DNA of 64,000 nt from Bacteroidales bacterium. Its GTDB lineage: Bacteria > Bacteroidota > Bacteroidia > Bacteroidales > UBA4417. The stretch is taken from assembly GCA_016707705.1 (NCBI GenBank), contig JADJHD010000020.1, positions 81,613-145,612 of the forward strand, read 5' to 3'. Numbering within the stretch: the stretch's first letter is position 1; each line of letters opens with the position of its first letter. Below are positions 17,921 through 26,924 of the stretch, piece by piece. The notes under the pieces were generated by a model, which saw nothing but the letters and a program-made list of their open reading frames with translations, had not been told where the DNA came from and ran no database searches. Made by a program: the position numbers and the translations under genes.

Positions 17921-19090
17921 ATGGAACAGATACAATTGAAAAAAGTAGATATCATCTTTGGATGGGACGAAAAAGTCACCCCTATAGATGTATACGATAA
18001 AACTGTCAAAAAAACTGCTGACAGCATTATCCTTGATATGATTGACTCCGGACTCAAAGGTCGTGGAGGTGCTGGTTTCCCAACCGGCTTGAAATGGAAA
18101 TTCACCCGGAATGAAGATTCGGATGCAAAGTATGTTATATGCAATGCTGATGAAGGTGAACCCGGAACCTTCAAGGATCGGGAAATTCTGGACAAGGTTC
18201 CTGAAAAGGTATTTGCCGGAATGGCCATTTGCGGATATGTAATTGGTGCCCGAGAAGGATATATTTATCTGCGTGGAGAATATAATTTTCTGCTGAAAGG
18301 CCTTCAAAAGAAGATTGATTTATTCAACAAGCAACTTGCTGAACGTAAAGCCAACTTCGCTATTTACCTGCGATCGGGAAGTGGTGCATATGTTTGTGGA
18401 GAAGAAAGTGCATTGTTCGAATCAATGGAAGGTAAAAGAGGCGAACCCCGAAACAAGCCCCCCTACCCTACAGTTGCAGGATATAACAGTAAGCCTACTG
18501 TTATTAATAATGTTGAAACCCTCGTTTATACCTGTGAAATATGCAGGATGGGTTCCGAAAGGTTCAAATCGCTTGGAACCTTTGACTCCAGGGGATCCAA
18601 AGTATTCTCGGTATCCGGCGATACCCCTACACCCGGTATCTATGAACTTGAATTAGGCATGCCACTGAAGGATTTCGTTGAGGAATTCGCTGATGGTGAT
18701 GCCAAGGCTGTTCAGATTGGCGGTGCCTCCGGACATTGTGTTCCCAGGAAAAAGTTCAATGAAACCATTATCGGATTCGAAGGTATTCCTACCGGCGGGT
18801 CCATGATGATTTTCAATTCAACCCGTTCAATGTATAATGTGCTTCATGATTATCTGGAGTTCTTTACTGAAGAATCCTGCGGACAGTGCACGCCGTGCCG
18901 TGTTGGATGTCAGCAGCTGCTTAAAGGAATTGAAGCAGTGAAAAAGGGTGAAAAATCACCTTCATATCTTGAAGACATGAAGAAACTTACCCTTACCATG
19001 AAAATTGCAGCTAAATGTGGTCTTGGCCAATCAGTCGCCAATCCTTTCATTTCAATTGTCGACAATTTCAAGGAAGAGATCATTTATTAA
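17921..19090 (+). CDS. hydB: NuoF/HydB-like NADH-binding flavoprotein subunit (short form)
   Basis: The 389-aa subunit carries the NADH/FMN sites GRGGAGFPTGLKW (about 48-60) and CNADEGEPGTFKDRE, the YVCGEESAL block and the [4Fe-4S] motif CGQCTPCRVG. It lacks both the N-terminal [2Fe-2S] thioredoxin-like domain and the C-terminal double [4Fe-4S] domain that the second HydB (27384-29177) has, so it resembles core NuoF. It should oxidise NADH or reduce NAD+ for the adjacent hydrogenase. It starts 9 bp after the HydC stop. Confidence 0.95.
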   Translation: MEQIQLKKVDIIFGWDEKVTPIDVYDKTVKKTADSIILDMIDSGLKGRGGAGFPTGLKWKFTRNEDSDAKYVICNADEGEPGTFKDREILDKVPEKVFAGMAICGYVIGAREGYIYLRGEYNFLLKGLQKKIDLFNKQLAERKANFAIYLRSGSGAYVCGEESALFESMEGKRGEPRNKPPYPTVAGYNSKPTVINNVETLVYTCEICRMGSERFKSLGTFDSRGSKVFSVSGDTPTPGIYELELGMPLKDFVEEFADGDAKAVQIGGASGHCVPRKKFNETIIGFEGIPTGGSMMIFNSTRSMYNVLHDYLEFFTEESCGQCTPCRVGCQQLLKGIEAVKKGEKSPSYLEDMKKLTLTMKIAAKCGLGQSVANPFISIVDNFKEEIIY

Positions 19091-19123
19091 TCACTGCTAA
19101 CAAAAAGAATAGGAGAAATCGCC

Positions 19124-20917
19124 ATGAGTAAATATATGGTCAACCTTAAAATAAACAATATCGCTATTTCCGTTGAGGAAGGTACTACGATATTAGATGC
19201 AGCCAAACGACTCAATTTCCGCATTCCCACCCTTTGCAATCACCCCGACCTAAGTGTAGCCGGTAATTGCAGGGTATGCGTTGTTGAAGTGAAAGGCGCA
19301 AGATTACTTTCAGCCTCCTGCGCCACTCCGGTATCAGAGGGAATGGAAGTTTTTACCAATAGTGAGAAAGTCCGCATTGCCCGCAAGCATGTAGTTGAGC
19401 TGCTGCTTTCTGAACATAACAGCGACTGCACAAAGTGCTTCAAGAACGGGCATTGTGAACTTCAGGAACTTGCAAGCGAGTACAGAATCGGAGATCACGT
19501 ATTCCTCGATCTTGTTAAGCCTAAGGACAAAATTCAGGATATCTCTTCACCTTCAATTGTGAAGGATAACAGTAAATGTATTCGTTGCCAGCGCTGCGTT
19601 CGCACCTGTGCCGAGTTACAGGCTGTCAGCGCCCTTGCCGTTGTTCACAAGGGAAACCATCAGGGAATCAGCACCTTCCTGAACAAGCCAATGAATGATG
19701 TAGTTTGCACAAACTGTGGACAATGCATCAACAGATGTCCGACCGGTGCCCTGACAGAAAGAAACTATATTGAGGAAGTCTGGAATGCAATCTATGACCC
19801 GAAGAAATTCGTTGTTGTGCAGACAGCTCCTGCAACCCGCGTTGCCTTGGGTGAAGATCTTGGCGTAGAAACCGGCACCAGGGTTACTGGCAAAATGGTA
19901 TCTGCCCTCAAGAAAATGGGCTTTAACAAGGTACTGGATACTGACTTCACTGCCGACCTAACCATTATGGAAGAAGGCACTGAACTTCTGACCCGCTTGA
20001 AAAAAGCCCTGGTCGACAAGGACGAATCAGTTAAGCTACCAATGATGACATCCTGCTCACCAGGCTGGATTAAATTCCAGGAGCATATGTTCCCAGGACT
20101 GCTGGATAACCTGTCAACATGCAAGTCGCCACAGCAGATGTTCGGCTCACTGGCAAAAACATACTATGCTGATAAGGTAAACATCAAGGCAGAAAACATG
20201 ACAGTTGTTTCAATCATGCCTTGCACAGCCAAGAAGTTTGAATGCAACAGACCTGAAATGCGCGACAGTGGATTTAAGGATGTTGATTATGTTCTTACAA
20301 CCCGCGAATTGGCAATGATGATCAAGCAGGCAGGTATTGATTTTGACAAGCTCGAAGACGACCATTATGACAGCATTCTGGGTGAGTCAACAGGAGCCGC
20401 AGTGATTTTCGGAGCGACTGGTGGTGTTATGGAGGCTGCTCTGCGTACTGCCTATGAACTGGTAACAGGCAATGAAGTTCCATTTACAAACCTGAATATC
20501 AAACCCGTTCGTGGAATGGAAGGTGTTAAGGAAGCTTCCATTAAAATCAAGAATACTGTTCCGGCATGGAATTTCCTCGAAGGAGTTGAACTAAATGTTG
20601 CCGTTGCACATGGATTGTCAAACGCTAAAAAACTGATGGAAGCCGTTGAAAAGGGTGAGGCTAACTACCACTTCATTGAGATCATGGGCTGCCCCGGAGG
20701 CTGCATTGGAGGAGGAGGTCAGCCAATTCCTACATCACCTGAAATCCGCAAAAAGCGTACTGATGCCATTTATGCTGAAGATATGGGCATGAACCTAAGG
20801 AAATCACATGAGAACCCCGAAGTAACAGAGGTTTATAAAGATTATCTGGGTACACCACTAGGCCATAAGTCACATGAACTTCTTCACACTCACTACAAAG
20901 TAAGAAAGCGCTACTAA
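19124..20917 (+). CDS. hydA: [FeFe]-hydrogenase catalytic subunit 1
   Basis: HydA makes or oxidises H2. The 597-aa protein has an N-terminal [2Fe-2S] domain (Cys38, 49, 52, 66), a His-ligated [4Fe-4S] cluster (His98, Cys102, 105, 111), a two-[4Fe-4S] ferredoxin domain (152-162, 195-205), then the H-cluster domain. L1 reads TSCSPGW (310-315 region) where most group A enzymes and the second HydA here have TSCCPGW; L2 is MPCTAKKFE (Cys367); L3 is EIMGCPGGCIGGGGQP (Cys523, Cys527). An extra Cys333 occurs in STCKSPQQM. A GGAG site lies 8 bases before the ATG. Confidence 0.97.
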   Translation: MSKYMVNLKINNIAISVEEGTTILDAAKRLNFRIPTLCNHPDLSVAGNCRVCVVEVKGARLLSASCATPVSEGMEVFTNSEKVRIARKHVVELLLSEHNSDCTKCFKNGHCELQELASEYRIGDHVFLDLVKPKDKIQDISSPSIVKDNSKCIRCQRCVRTCAELQAVSALAVVHKGNHQGISTFLNKPMNDVVCTNCGQCINRCPTGALTERNYIEEVWNAIYDPKKFVVVQTAPATRVALGEDLGVETGTRVTGKMVSALKKMGFNKVLDTDFTADLTIMEEGTELLTRLKKALVDKDESVKLPMMTSCSPGWIKFQEHMFPGLLDNLSTCKSPQQMFGSLAKTYYADKVNIKAENMTVVSIMPCTAKKFECNRPEMRDSGFKDVDYVLTTRELAMMIKQAGIDFDKLEDDHYDSILGESTGAAVIFGATGGVMEAALRTAYELVTGNEVPFTNLNIKPVRGMEGVKEASIKIKNTVPAWNFLEGVELNVAVAHGLSNAKKLMEAVEKGEANYHFIEIMGCPGGCIGGGGQPIPTSPEIRKKRTDAIYAEDMGMNLRKSHENPEVTEVYKDYLGTPLGHKSHELLHTHYKVRKRY

Positions 20918-20937
20918 TAGTTTTCAATTACTGTAAC

Positions 20938-20972
20938 AGAACAGCCATGAATATCATGGCTGTTCTGCTTTA
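20938..20972 (+). terminator. Hairpin terminator of hydrogenase operon 1
   Basis: A perfect 13-bp stem (AGAACAGCCATGA / TCATGGCTGTTCT, loop ATA) lies 21 bp after the HydA stop. Only a short interrupted T-tract (GCTTTAT) follows, so it may be a weak terminator or an mRNA-stabilising hairpin. Confidence 0.65.
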
Positions 20973-21119
20973 TAAACACGAACTGCTGGCTTCCCGGGAA
21001 AACAGTATAATAAAACGGTTTATTAGTGCCGCGATGCAACCAATTATTCAATGCATATCACTTTAGTTGCATATGGTTTACTGATATCTTTTGCTCATCC
21101 TTCCCGAATCACATATTTC

Positions 21120-22919
21120 ATGAGATTTTTTCTACTTATCGTAATATTATTTAGTTGTCTGGCTTCAAATTCCCAGGAAAGCAGCCTGAATGTTAATCCC
21201 CTTACCAATCCATCAATTATTTGGGATCAGGATGTCAGAGGCGACGGGTCAATCCACAAGGAAATCAGGCCTTATGACTACCAGCTTTATCCAAGAAATC
21301 AGTATGACAGAGGTTATGTTAGGTTTCAGGGGAGACTTAACGGAGGCAGTAAATTCAGCCTTTTGGTATCAAAAATCACTTTCGATGGCGACAGTTCACT
21401 TTTCGCTTTCTATTCAATTGTTCCAATATCAGGCAAGTTCAATATAAGCAACACTCTTGAAGCCGGACTTTTTGAGTATTCATTTCACTATTCATTTGAT
21501 GATAATTATTGGATACCCTTAGCACGGAAGGTTGTATGTGGTGATGCCTATCTTGTAAGCGGACAATCCAACGCTATTACTGTTGAACTGGACTCCAATG
21601 AGGTTAACTCCCTTATGACTGATTTTGGACCTGAAACTGATTATGGACGTTATAGCAGAACCTTTGGTGATATCTGGAAATGTCATGGCCCCTGGAGACA
21701 ATCCAAAGTAACAGGAGCAGGAAAACCGATCAGTTTTACAGTCGGGGCATGGGCCCTGGCACTACAGTACAAGATCAGCAAGGAATATGGAATGCCGACT
21801 TGCTTTATAAACGGGGCAATTCCTGGCAGCAGTATTTCAGATCATCTGCCTCCTCATTCCGGTCCTGATTTTTATCATGATTCCATGGCGAATAATTCGC
21901 ATTTTTTCCGCCATCTGAATACCAGAGTCTATGAAGCAGGATTAGATAATAATATCAGAGGGATTTTCTGGTGGCAGGGTGATGGCGGACAGGACGGACA
22001 AACTGCTGGAGAATATCACAATAGATTTGAGAAAATGTATGGATACTGGAAATCGTACTTCCCGGATTTCAGACAACTCTTCATGATACAGGTGCATTCA
22101 ATCACAGGGGTTGATGGAGAGCATGTATCCTTTACAAGTGAAGACCAGCGGAAGATGCCGGAATGGCACGAAAGATGCAGCGTTATGGCTTCAAATGGAA
22201 TAGGATTACACCGCTATGACACCGCATACGCCCTTCTGCATTTTAGATCCGAAGCATACGTTGAACTTGCACGACGGCTACTGCCACAGGTAGCAAATGT
22301 AAATTACAATTATTCAGGTGAATACACGGAAGCACCTGAAATTGCATACGCCTACAGGAACAAAAACACAATAACACTCTACTTTCAGGAGGAGCTGAGC
22401 AAAGAGCTATCAGATAGCGTTTTAAGTATTGTGAATCTCATTAGATTCGATGTTCCCGAAGTTCAGATAGCTGATCCACGTATTGAAGGAAAGAGTTTCA
22501 TCTTTTCCATTTCAGACACAAACATACAAACAGTAAGCTATCTTGGTGCTATTCCCGGGAATGATCCGGATTTAAAGTGCTACCTCAGGAATAATGAAGG
22601 AATTGCAGCACTGACTTTTCATGAAGTCCAGGTTTATACAACGCCCTATTCAAGTCCGGAAGCATCAGCCCAGAATAATATCAAGGTTTGCCCAAATCCG
22701 GCTGATGAAATATTCAAATTCCAGTTTGAGGGTACAGAAAGCGTTGAATATGAACTATTCACAACAAATCTGTATCTCCTCTTTAAAGGAGTCACCCATT
22801 CAGGTGATCAGATTGATTGCCGTAATGTGCCCTCTGGTACTTACTTCTACAGAATAAGTTCCGTTAATGATAAGCGGAAATACTACTGCGGTAAGCTATT
22901 GATTGTCCATAGCCCATAG
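21120..22919 (+). CDS. SGNH/sialate O-acetylesterase-like secreted protein with T9SS domain
   Basis: The start at 21120 (MRFFLLIVILFSCLASNSQ) gives a clean signal peptide and 599 residues; a longer frame from 21051 adds 23 residues ahead of the signal. The SASA-type carbohydrate-esterase pattern is visible: GDAYLVSGQSNA with the putative nucleophile Ser, and GIFWWQGDGGQDG. The C-terminus has a T9SS-type domain (KVCPNPADEIFKF ... YYCGKLLIV). It probably deacetylates glycans outside the cell. It sits between the two hydrogenase operons without an evident functional link. Confidence 0.78.
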   Translation: MRFFLLIVILFSCLASNSQESSLNVNPLTNPSIIWDQDVRGDGSIHKEIRPYDYQLYPRNQYDRGYVRFQGRLNGGSKFSLLVSKITFDGDSSLFAFYSIVPISGKFNISNTLEAGLFEYSFHYSFDDNYWIPLARKVVCGDAYLVSGQSNAITVELDSNEVNSLMTDFGPETDYGRYSRTFGDIWKCHGPWRQSKVTGAGKPISFTVGAWALALQYKISKEYGMPTCFINGAIPGSSISDHLPPHSGPDFYHDSMANNSHFFRHLNTRVYEAGLDNNIRGIFWWQGDGGQDGQTAGEYHNRFEKMYGYWKSYFPDFRQLFMIQVHSITGVDGEHVSFTSEDQRKMPEWHERCSVMASNGIGLHRYDTAYALLHFRSEAYVELARRLLPQVANVNYNYSGEYTEAPEIAYAYRNKNTITLYFQEELSKELSDSVLSIVNLIRFDVPEVQIADPRIEGKSFIFSISDTNIQTVSYLGAIPGNDPDLKCYLRNNEGIAALTFHEVQVYTTPYSSPEASAQNNIKVCPNPADEIFKFQFEGTESVEYELFTTNLYLLFKGVTHSGDQIDCRNVPSGTYFYRISSVNDKRKYYCGKLLIVHSP

Positions 22920-23026
22920 AACTCCCACCCCTCCTTTCAATCTTGTTTTTGGCTTGATTTTACCAGAAAAGCTCAAAGAACCAAGATATCTTGCCAAGTT
23001 TATTATTTAGAATCTTTTTAAATTTA

Positions 23027-23061
23027 TTGTTATTTATTTAACACTGTGAATTAAATAACAA
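23027..23061 (+). promoter_or_regulatory. Tandem Rex-type operators of hydrogenase operon 2
   Basis: Two 18-bp sites share a single base. Site one (23027-23044) is TTGTTAT-TTAT-TTAACAC and site two (23044-23061) is CTGTGAA-TTAA-ATAACAA. Each keeps the 7-4-7 Rex geometry, and the outer arms TTGTTAT and ATAACAA are identical to those of the operon 1 operator. The pair ends 5 bp before the -33 element of the promoter. Binding by Rex is inferred. Confidence 0.72.
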
Positions 23062-23065
23062 TAAA

Positions 23066-23097
23066 CTTGTGTATGTATTTTATCTGAATTACTTTTG
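23066..23097 (+). promoter_or_regulatory. Promoter of hydrogenase operon 2
   Basis: CTTG at 23066-23069 and TACTTTTG at 23090-23097 (matching TAnnTTTG) are separated by 20 bp. The leader before the ATG at 23180 is about 75 nt. Confidence 0.6.
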
Positions 23098-23179
23098 CAC
23101 AATCAGAATTAGGGTGATTACAAACCATAGAACTCTGATTATCTGCTAGATATCAAATAAACACATCTAATTGAACTAT

Positions 23180-23524
23180 ATGATACTACAGGACATAGCA
23201 CGACTGCTCGAAGCAAAAATCGCTTGCGGAGAGCAGTTTCTCAACAGGGAGATATCTCATGTTTTTGCATCGGACCTGATGAGTGATGTTCTAACTGTCA
23301 ATTCTGCCAACCTGCTACTGCTTACCGGACTAACAAACATTCAGACAATCCGCACATCGGAAATGTCGGATGTAACAAACATTGTCTTAGTTAGGGACAA
23401 ACATGCAACAGAAGAAATGATTAATCTGGCTGAAGAGAACGGAATCGTGATAATGGAGAGTCCATTTTCCATGTTCAGAGCCAGTGGAATATTATACGAA
23501 GCCGGATTGAAACCTGTTTATTAA
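23180..23524 (+). CDS. DRTGG domain protein 1 (hydrogenase operon 2)
   Basis: The 114-aa soluble protein (MILQDIARLLEAKIACGEQF) is a stand-alone DRTGG-type domain; here the family's ASDLMSDVL and GIVIMES blocks are present. In larger proteins the domain sits next to CBS or HPr kinase modules and is thought to bind ligands, but no function is proven. ATG at 23180 is preferred to the TTG three codons upstream. It opens the ten-gene operon and has a paralogue three genes later. Confidence 0.78.
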   Translation: MILQDIARLLEAKIACGEQFLNREISHVFASDLMSDVLTVNSANLLLLTGLTNIQTIRTSEMSDVTNIVLVRDKHATEEMINLAEENGIVIMESPFSMFRASGILYEAGLKPVY

Positions 23525-23535
23525 AAAAAAGTGAC

Positions 23536-23949
23536 ATGCATTTTGAATACCAGGTTGATGGAGGTAATTTCTCAAACGCAGGCGTAGCTTCAAGTCAGTT
23601 CAAGAAGATACTCAAGCAATTGAATGTAGATCCCGGGCTCATAAAAAGAATAGTAGTTGCCCTTTATGAAGCAGAAGTCAATATTGTTGCGCATGCTTAC
23701 AGGGGAATCATAAAGATTGACGTGAATATTGACAAGGTTAGAATAGCGCTCATTGATGAAGGTCCGGGAATACCGGATATCAGCAAGGCGATGGAAGCAG
23801 GTTTCTCGACTGCTTCACCAAAAGTCCGGGAGATGGGATTTGGAGCAGGAATGGGATTGCAGAACATCAGGAACAATGTGGACCAGTTGGATATTGAATC
23901 GGTAGTAGGAAAAGGAACAAAAGTTGAATTTGAAGTTAATCTGGGTTAA
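23536..23949 (+). CDS. RsbW/SpoIIAB-like HATPase (anti-sigma/Ser-Thr kinase family)
   Basis: The 137-aa protein is a minimal GHKL ATPase: N-box with Asn49 in EAEVNIVAHA, G1 box DEGPGI (74-79) and the glycine-rich GFGAGMGLQN (101-110). This is the anti-sigma-factor serine kinase type. Its natural substrates would be a STAS-domain protein or a sigma factor, neither of which is nearby, so its target may be another product of this operon. It lies 11 bp after the first DRTGG gene. Confidence 0.85.
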   Translation: MHFEYQVDGGNFSNAGVASSQFKKILKQLNVDPGLIKRIVVALYEAEVNIVAHAYRGIIKIDVNIDKVRIALIDEGPGIPDISKAMEAGFSTASPKVREMGFGAGMGLQNIRNNVDQLDIESVVGKGTKVEFEVNLG

Positions 23950-23962
23950 AACCCTAAATAAT

Positions 23963-25291
23963 ATGGACAGCAGGCATTTTCATCATGCACTTAAAATCAG
24001 CGAGCAACTCTGCATGGGTTGTTCACATTGCATGAGTGTCTGCCCAACAGAAGCAATCAGAATCAGGGGCGGGAAAGCCATACTTTATGAAAATCGCTGT
24101 GTTGATTGTGGTGAATGCTTCAAAGCCTGCCCTGTCGATGCCATTTACATTGATCAGGACGACTTTAACCGTATTCATGACTTCAAATACAGGATTGCCC
24201 TGGTTCCGGCCGTGTTTATAGGACAGTTTCCTGAATCAGTTTCGCGTGACCAGATCTACCATGCCCTGATTTCCTGTGGATTTACGCATATTGCCGAGGT
24301 TGAATTAGGAACAGAAGTCCTGCTTCGACATATGCATGAATATGCTGAAAAGCACACAGACAAGAAGCCCCTGATTTCATCATTTTGCCCGGCCATTCTG
24401 CGTTTGATACAGGTGAAGTTCCCATCGTTGGTTGGCAACATAATGCTTTTGAAACCACCATTGGATATTACAGCATTGTATTGCCGGAAGAAACTGACAG
24501 AGGAAGGATTTAACCCAGCAGAAGTCGGGGTTTTCTACATAACTCCCTGTGCAGCAAAAATCGCAGCAATAAAGAGCCCTGTCGGTGAAGACTACTCAAT
24601 AATTACCGGAGTCATCAACATGGACTTCATATACAACAAGGTTAAGAAGCGCCTAGCCAGTGATAAAGAAACCGGCAGCATGCAGATCCCGAATCCAGAC
24701 CTCCCGGGGTCTGCCATGCGCTGGACACTTACCAATGGTGAAGCAGAACTGATGCAAGGCCGCAGTCTTGCCATTGACGAAATTCATAACGTAATTGAAT
24801 TTCTTGAAAAAGTTGAAAACGAAGAGATTACTGACATTGACTTCCTTGAGCTAAGGGCTTGTGATCAGAGTTGTGCCGGAGGTGTTTTGAACAGTGCGAA
24901 CCGTTTTCTGGTTGCTGAACGACTACTGAATAAAGATTTCAATGAAGGCGGAGGGCAGAAGGACGGAATTCATGCCTATTCCGAATACCTGGATCGCAGA
25001 ATAAGCATTCAGGAGATAAAACCTCGCTCAATGATGAAACTTGACGAGGACATGGCAGAAGCCATGAAAAAAATGGATCGGGCTACCCAAATCATGCAAC
25101 TATTGCCACTTACTGATTGTGGTGCATGCGGAGCGCCTAACTGCCAGGCATTTGCTAACGACATAGTACAAGGCGAAGCGAATATCCGCCAATGCATCTT
25201 CATTCAAAAAAGTCGTGAGCATAGCGGAGAACTTACATCTGAAGACTCTCTCGGAATCCTGAAGGGAATCTGGGGTAATGATAAATTTTAA
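23963..25291 (+). CDS. HydS-like sensory-type [FeFe]-hydrogenase homologue
   Basis: From the ATG at 23963 (MDSRHFHHAL) the protein is 442 aa; a longer frame from 23924 would overlap the upstream gene. Residues 17-56 form a two-[4Fe-4S] ferredoxin domain. An iron-hydrogenase large-subunit-like domain follows, with Cys142 (SSFCPA), Cys196 (TPCAAK), Cys300 and Cys304 (ACDQSCAGG) at the four positions that ligate the H-cluster. The proton-relay Cys that precedes the first ligand is Phe here. The C-terminus carries an FeS domain (Cys386, 389, 394, 411). This matches putative sensory group C/D hydrogenases, not producers. It is flanked by kinase and DRTGG genes. Confidence 0.82.
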   Translation: MDSRHFHHALKISEQLCMGCSHCMSVCPTEAIRIRGGKAILYENRCVDCGECFKACPVDAIYIDQDDFNRIHDFKYRIALVPAVFIGQFPESVSRDQIYHALISCGFTHIAEVELGTEVLLRHMHEYAEKHTDKKPLISSFCPAILRLIQVKFPSLVGNIMLLKPPLDITALYCRKKLTEEGFNPAEVGVFYITPCAAKIAAIKSPVGEDYSIITGVINMDFIYNKVKKRLASDKETGSMQIPNPDLPGSAMRWTLTNGEAELMQGRSLAIDEIHNVIEFLEKVENEEITDIDFLELRACDQSCAGGVLNSANRFLVAERLLNKDFNEGGGQKDGIHAYSEYLDRRISIQEIKPRSMMKLDEDMAEAMKKMDRATQIMQLLPLTDCGACGAPNCQAFANDIVQGEANIRQCIFIQKSREHSGELTSEDSLGILKGIWGNDKF

Positions 25292-25303
25292 CTGCACTGA
25301 ATC

Positions 25304-25645
25304 ATGCTTGTAAGCGAATTGAAAGAAAAACTTAACCTGAAGGTATTCGGAGGAAACTCAGGACTGAACAGAGAAATCACCGGCGGATATACCAGTGATC
25401 TTCTTAGTGATGTAATGGGGTTTGCTGACCAGGGAAAACTATGGATTACTCTGCAGACCCACAGAAATGTGATGGCTATTGCATCTTTGAAAGACCTTTC
25501 AGCTATTTTATTGGTAAAAGGTCAACAACCCGATGCCGACATGCTGGAACTCGCAGAAGAAGAAGGCATTGCCGTATTGGGAAGTGATGAGAATTCCTTT
25601 GAGGTTTCAGGAAAAGTATTCAATAGTCTAATGCAAAAATCATGA
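25304..25645 (+). CDS. DRTGG domain protein 2 (hydrogenase operon 2)
   Basis: The 113-aa protein (MLVSELKEKLNLKVFGG) is a second stand-alone DRTGG-type domain, with GGYTSDLLSDVMGFA and EEEGIAVLGS paralleling the first copy but clearly diverged. Its last four bases (ATGA) overlap the start of the PHP gene, indicating coupled translation. A ligand-binding or regulatory role is inferred only from the family and the operon. Confidence 0.78.
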   Translation: MLVSELKEKLNLKVFGGNSGLNREITGGYTSDLLSDVMGFADQGKLWITLQTHRNVMAIASLKDLSAILLVKGQQPDADMLELAEEEGIAVLGSDENSFEVSGKVFNSLMQKS

Positions 25646-26376
25646 ACCGCTACAGGGCAGACCTGCATATTCATACGGTGCTATCACCCTGTGGAGATCT
25701 GGACATGAGCCCTGTTAAAATAGTAGAAGCAGCCTCCTTCCAAGGGCTTGACATTATTGGAATTACTGATCATAATAGCACACATCACTGTGAGCTGATA
25801 AGTAAAATGGCTTCAAGGCAAGGTATTTTCGTCCTTATGGGAGCAGAAATCACCACAAAGGAAGAAGTTCACTGCCTGGCGTTCTTTGAAAAACTGGATA
25901 CACTTAAGGAATTTCAAAATTACATTGATGTAGCACTTCCAGATACGGCAAACGACCCGGACACATTTGGCCCTCAGCTGGTAGTTGACGAAGACGAAAA
26001 CATACTCAGGGAGGAAAAAAGGCTGCTTATTTCAGCTTTGAATATTTCGCTGGAGCAGGCAGAGCAGAAGGTTCACTCCATGAATGGAATTTTTATTCCT
26101 GCCCATATCGACAAAAGCCGTTTCAGCATTTTAAGTCAGCTGGGATTCATTCCCTTTGGTCTTAAAGCAGACGCCTTCGAGTTCTGGGGTCAGGGTAATC
26201 CTGAAATCGCCAAACTGCCCGGCTACGATGGAAAAACACCATTTATCCGATCCTCAGACGCTCACTTTATTGAGCAAATTGGCAGTAAGTTCAGCTATAT
26301 TGAAATGGAGAACAGAAGTTTTGAAAACATCAGGACAGCATTTCACACAAAGGGCAGAATAAGTTTAGCAGGATGA
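25642..26376 (+). CDS. PHP-domain metal-dependent phosphoesterase
   Basis: The 244-aa protein has the PHP signatures DLHIHTVLSPCGD (metal-binding HxH), GITDHNS, PAHIDKS and SSDAHF. PHP proteins are phosphatases or nucleases; short stand-alone members hydrolyse small phosphorylated molecules such as nucleotides. In this operon it might remove a signal nucleotide or reverse a phosphorylation, but that is speculation. It overlaps both neighbours by ATGA. Confidence 0.85.
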   Translation: MNRYRADLHIHTVLSPCGDLDMSPVKIVEAASFQGLDIIGITDHNSTHHCELISKMASRQGIFVLMGAEITTKEEVHCLAFFEKLDTLKEFQNYIDVALPDTANDPDTFGPQLVVDEDENILREEKRLLISALNISLEQAEQKVHSMNGIFIPAHIDKSRFSILSQLGFIPFGLKADAFEFWGQGNPEIAKLPGYDGKTPFIRSSDAHFIEQIGSKFSYIEMENRSFENIRTAFHTKGRISLAG

Positions 26377-26915
26377 AAGATCTGTCGATGCATATCATGG
26401 ACATTGTCCAGAACTCCATCTCTGCAGCTGCGAACCTGATAGAGATAAGAATCAGGATCAGAAAGGAATTGGATTTGTACCAACTTGATATTCTAGATAA
26501 TGGAAAGGGGATGGATGAAGAAATGCTGTCAAAAGTCACTGATCCATTTTACACAACACGAAAAACAAGAAAGGTAGGATTGGGGATTCCACTGCTGAAA
26601 ATGAATGCCGAAAGGACAGGTGGAAAGTTTAGGATAGATTCAACTCCTGGTATAGGGACATCCGTACTTTCTGAATTCAGGCCAGAACATCCTGATATGC
26701 TACCGGAAGGAGATTTGGAGGGAACAATTGTATTGCTTTGTCACTCCAATCCGGAGATTCACTTTATCTTCAACTATCAATTCGAAGAGAATTCATATTG
26801 CTTTGATACTGAAGAGATAAAAGAAGCACTTGGAGAGATAGGCATCTCAGAACCAATGGTGTATCCAATGTTAAAAGAACTACTGAAGAGCAATCTGGAA
26901 GAAACAAGAAAATAA
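26373..26915 (+). CDS. HATPase-domain protein (histidine-kinase-like) of hydrogenase operon 2
   Basis: The 180-aa protein has a GHKL fold: N-box around Asn14 (DIVQNSISAAA), G1 box DNGKGM (42-47) and G2 GLGIPLL (69-75), then an unusual 80-residue C-terminal region without known motifs. There is no separate dimerisation or sensor domain; the His in SMHIMDIVQNS (His7) is the only candidate phospho-acceptor. It overlaps the PHP gene by four bases and is the second HATPase of the operon. Confidence 0.8.
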   Translation: MKDLSMHIMDIVQNSISAAANLIEIRIRIRKELDLYQLDILDNGKGMDEEMLSKVTDPFYTTRKTRKVGLGIPLLKMNAERTGGKFRIDSTPGIGTSVLSEFRPEHPDMLPEGDLEGTIVLLCHSNPEIHFIFNYQFEENSYCFDTEEIKEALGEIGISEPMVYPMLKELLKSNLEETRK

Positions 26916-26924
26916 AATAGGCTG

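Noticed and set aside
17684..18307. 207-codon open frame antisense to the NuoE/NuoF-like genes
   Set aside because: It spans two confirmed genes in antisense and lacks any recognisable motif.
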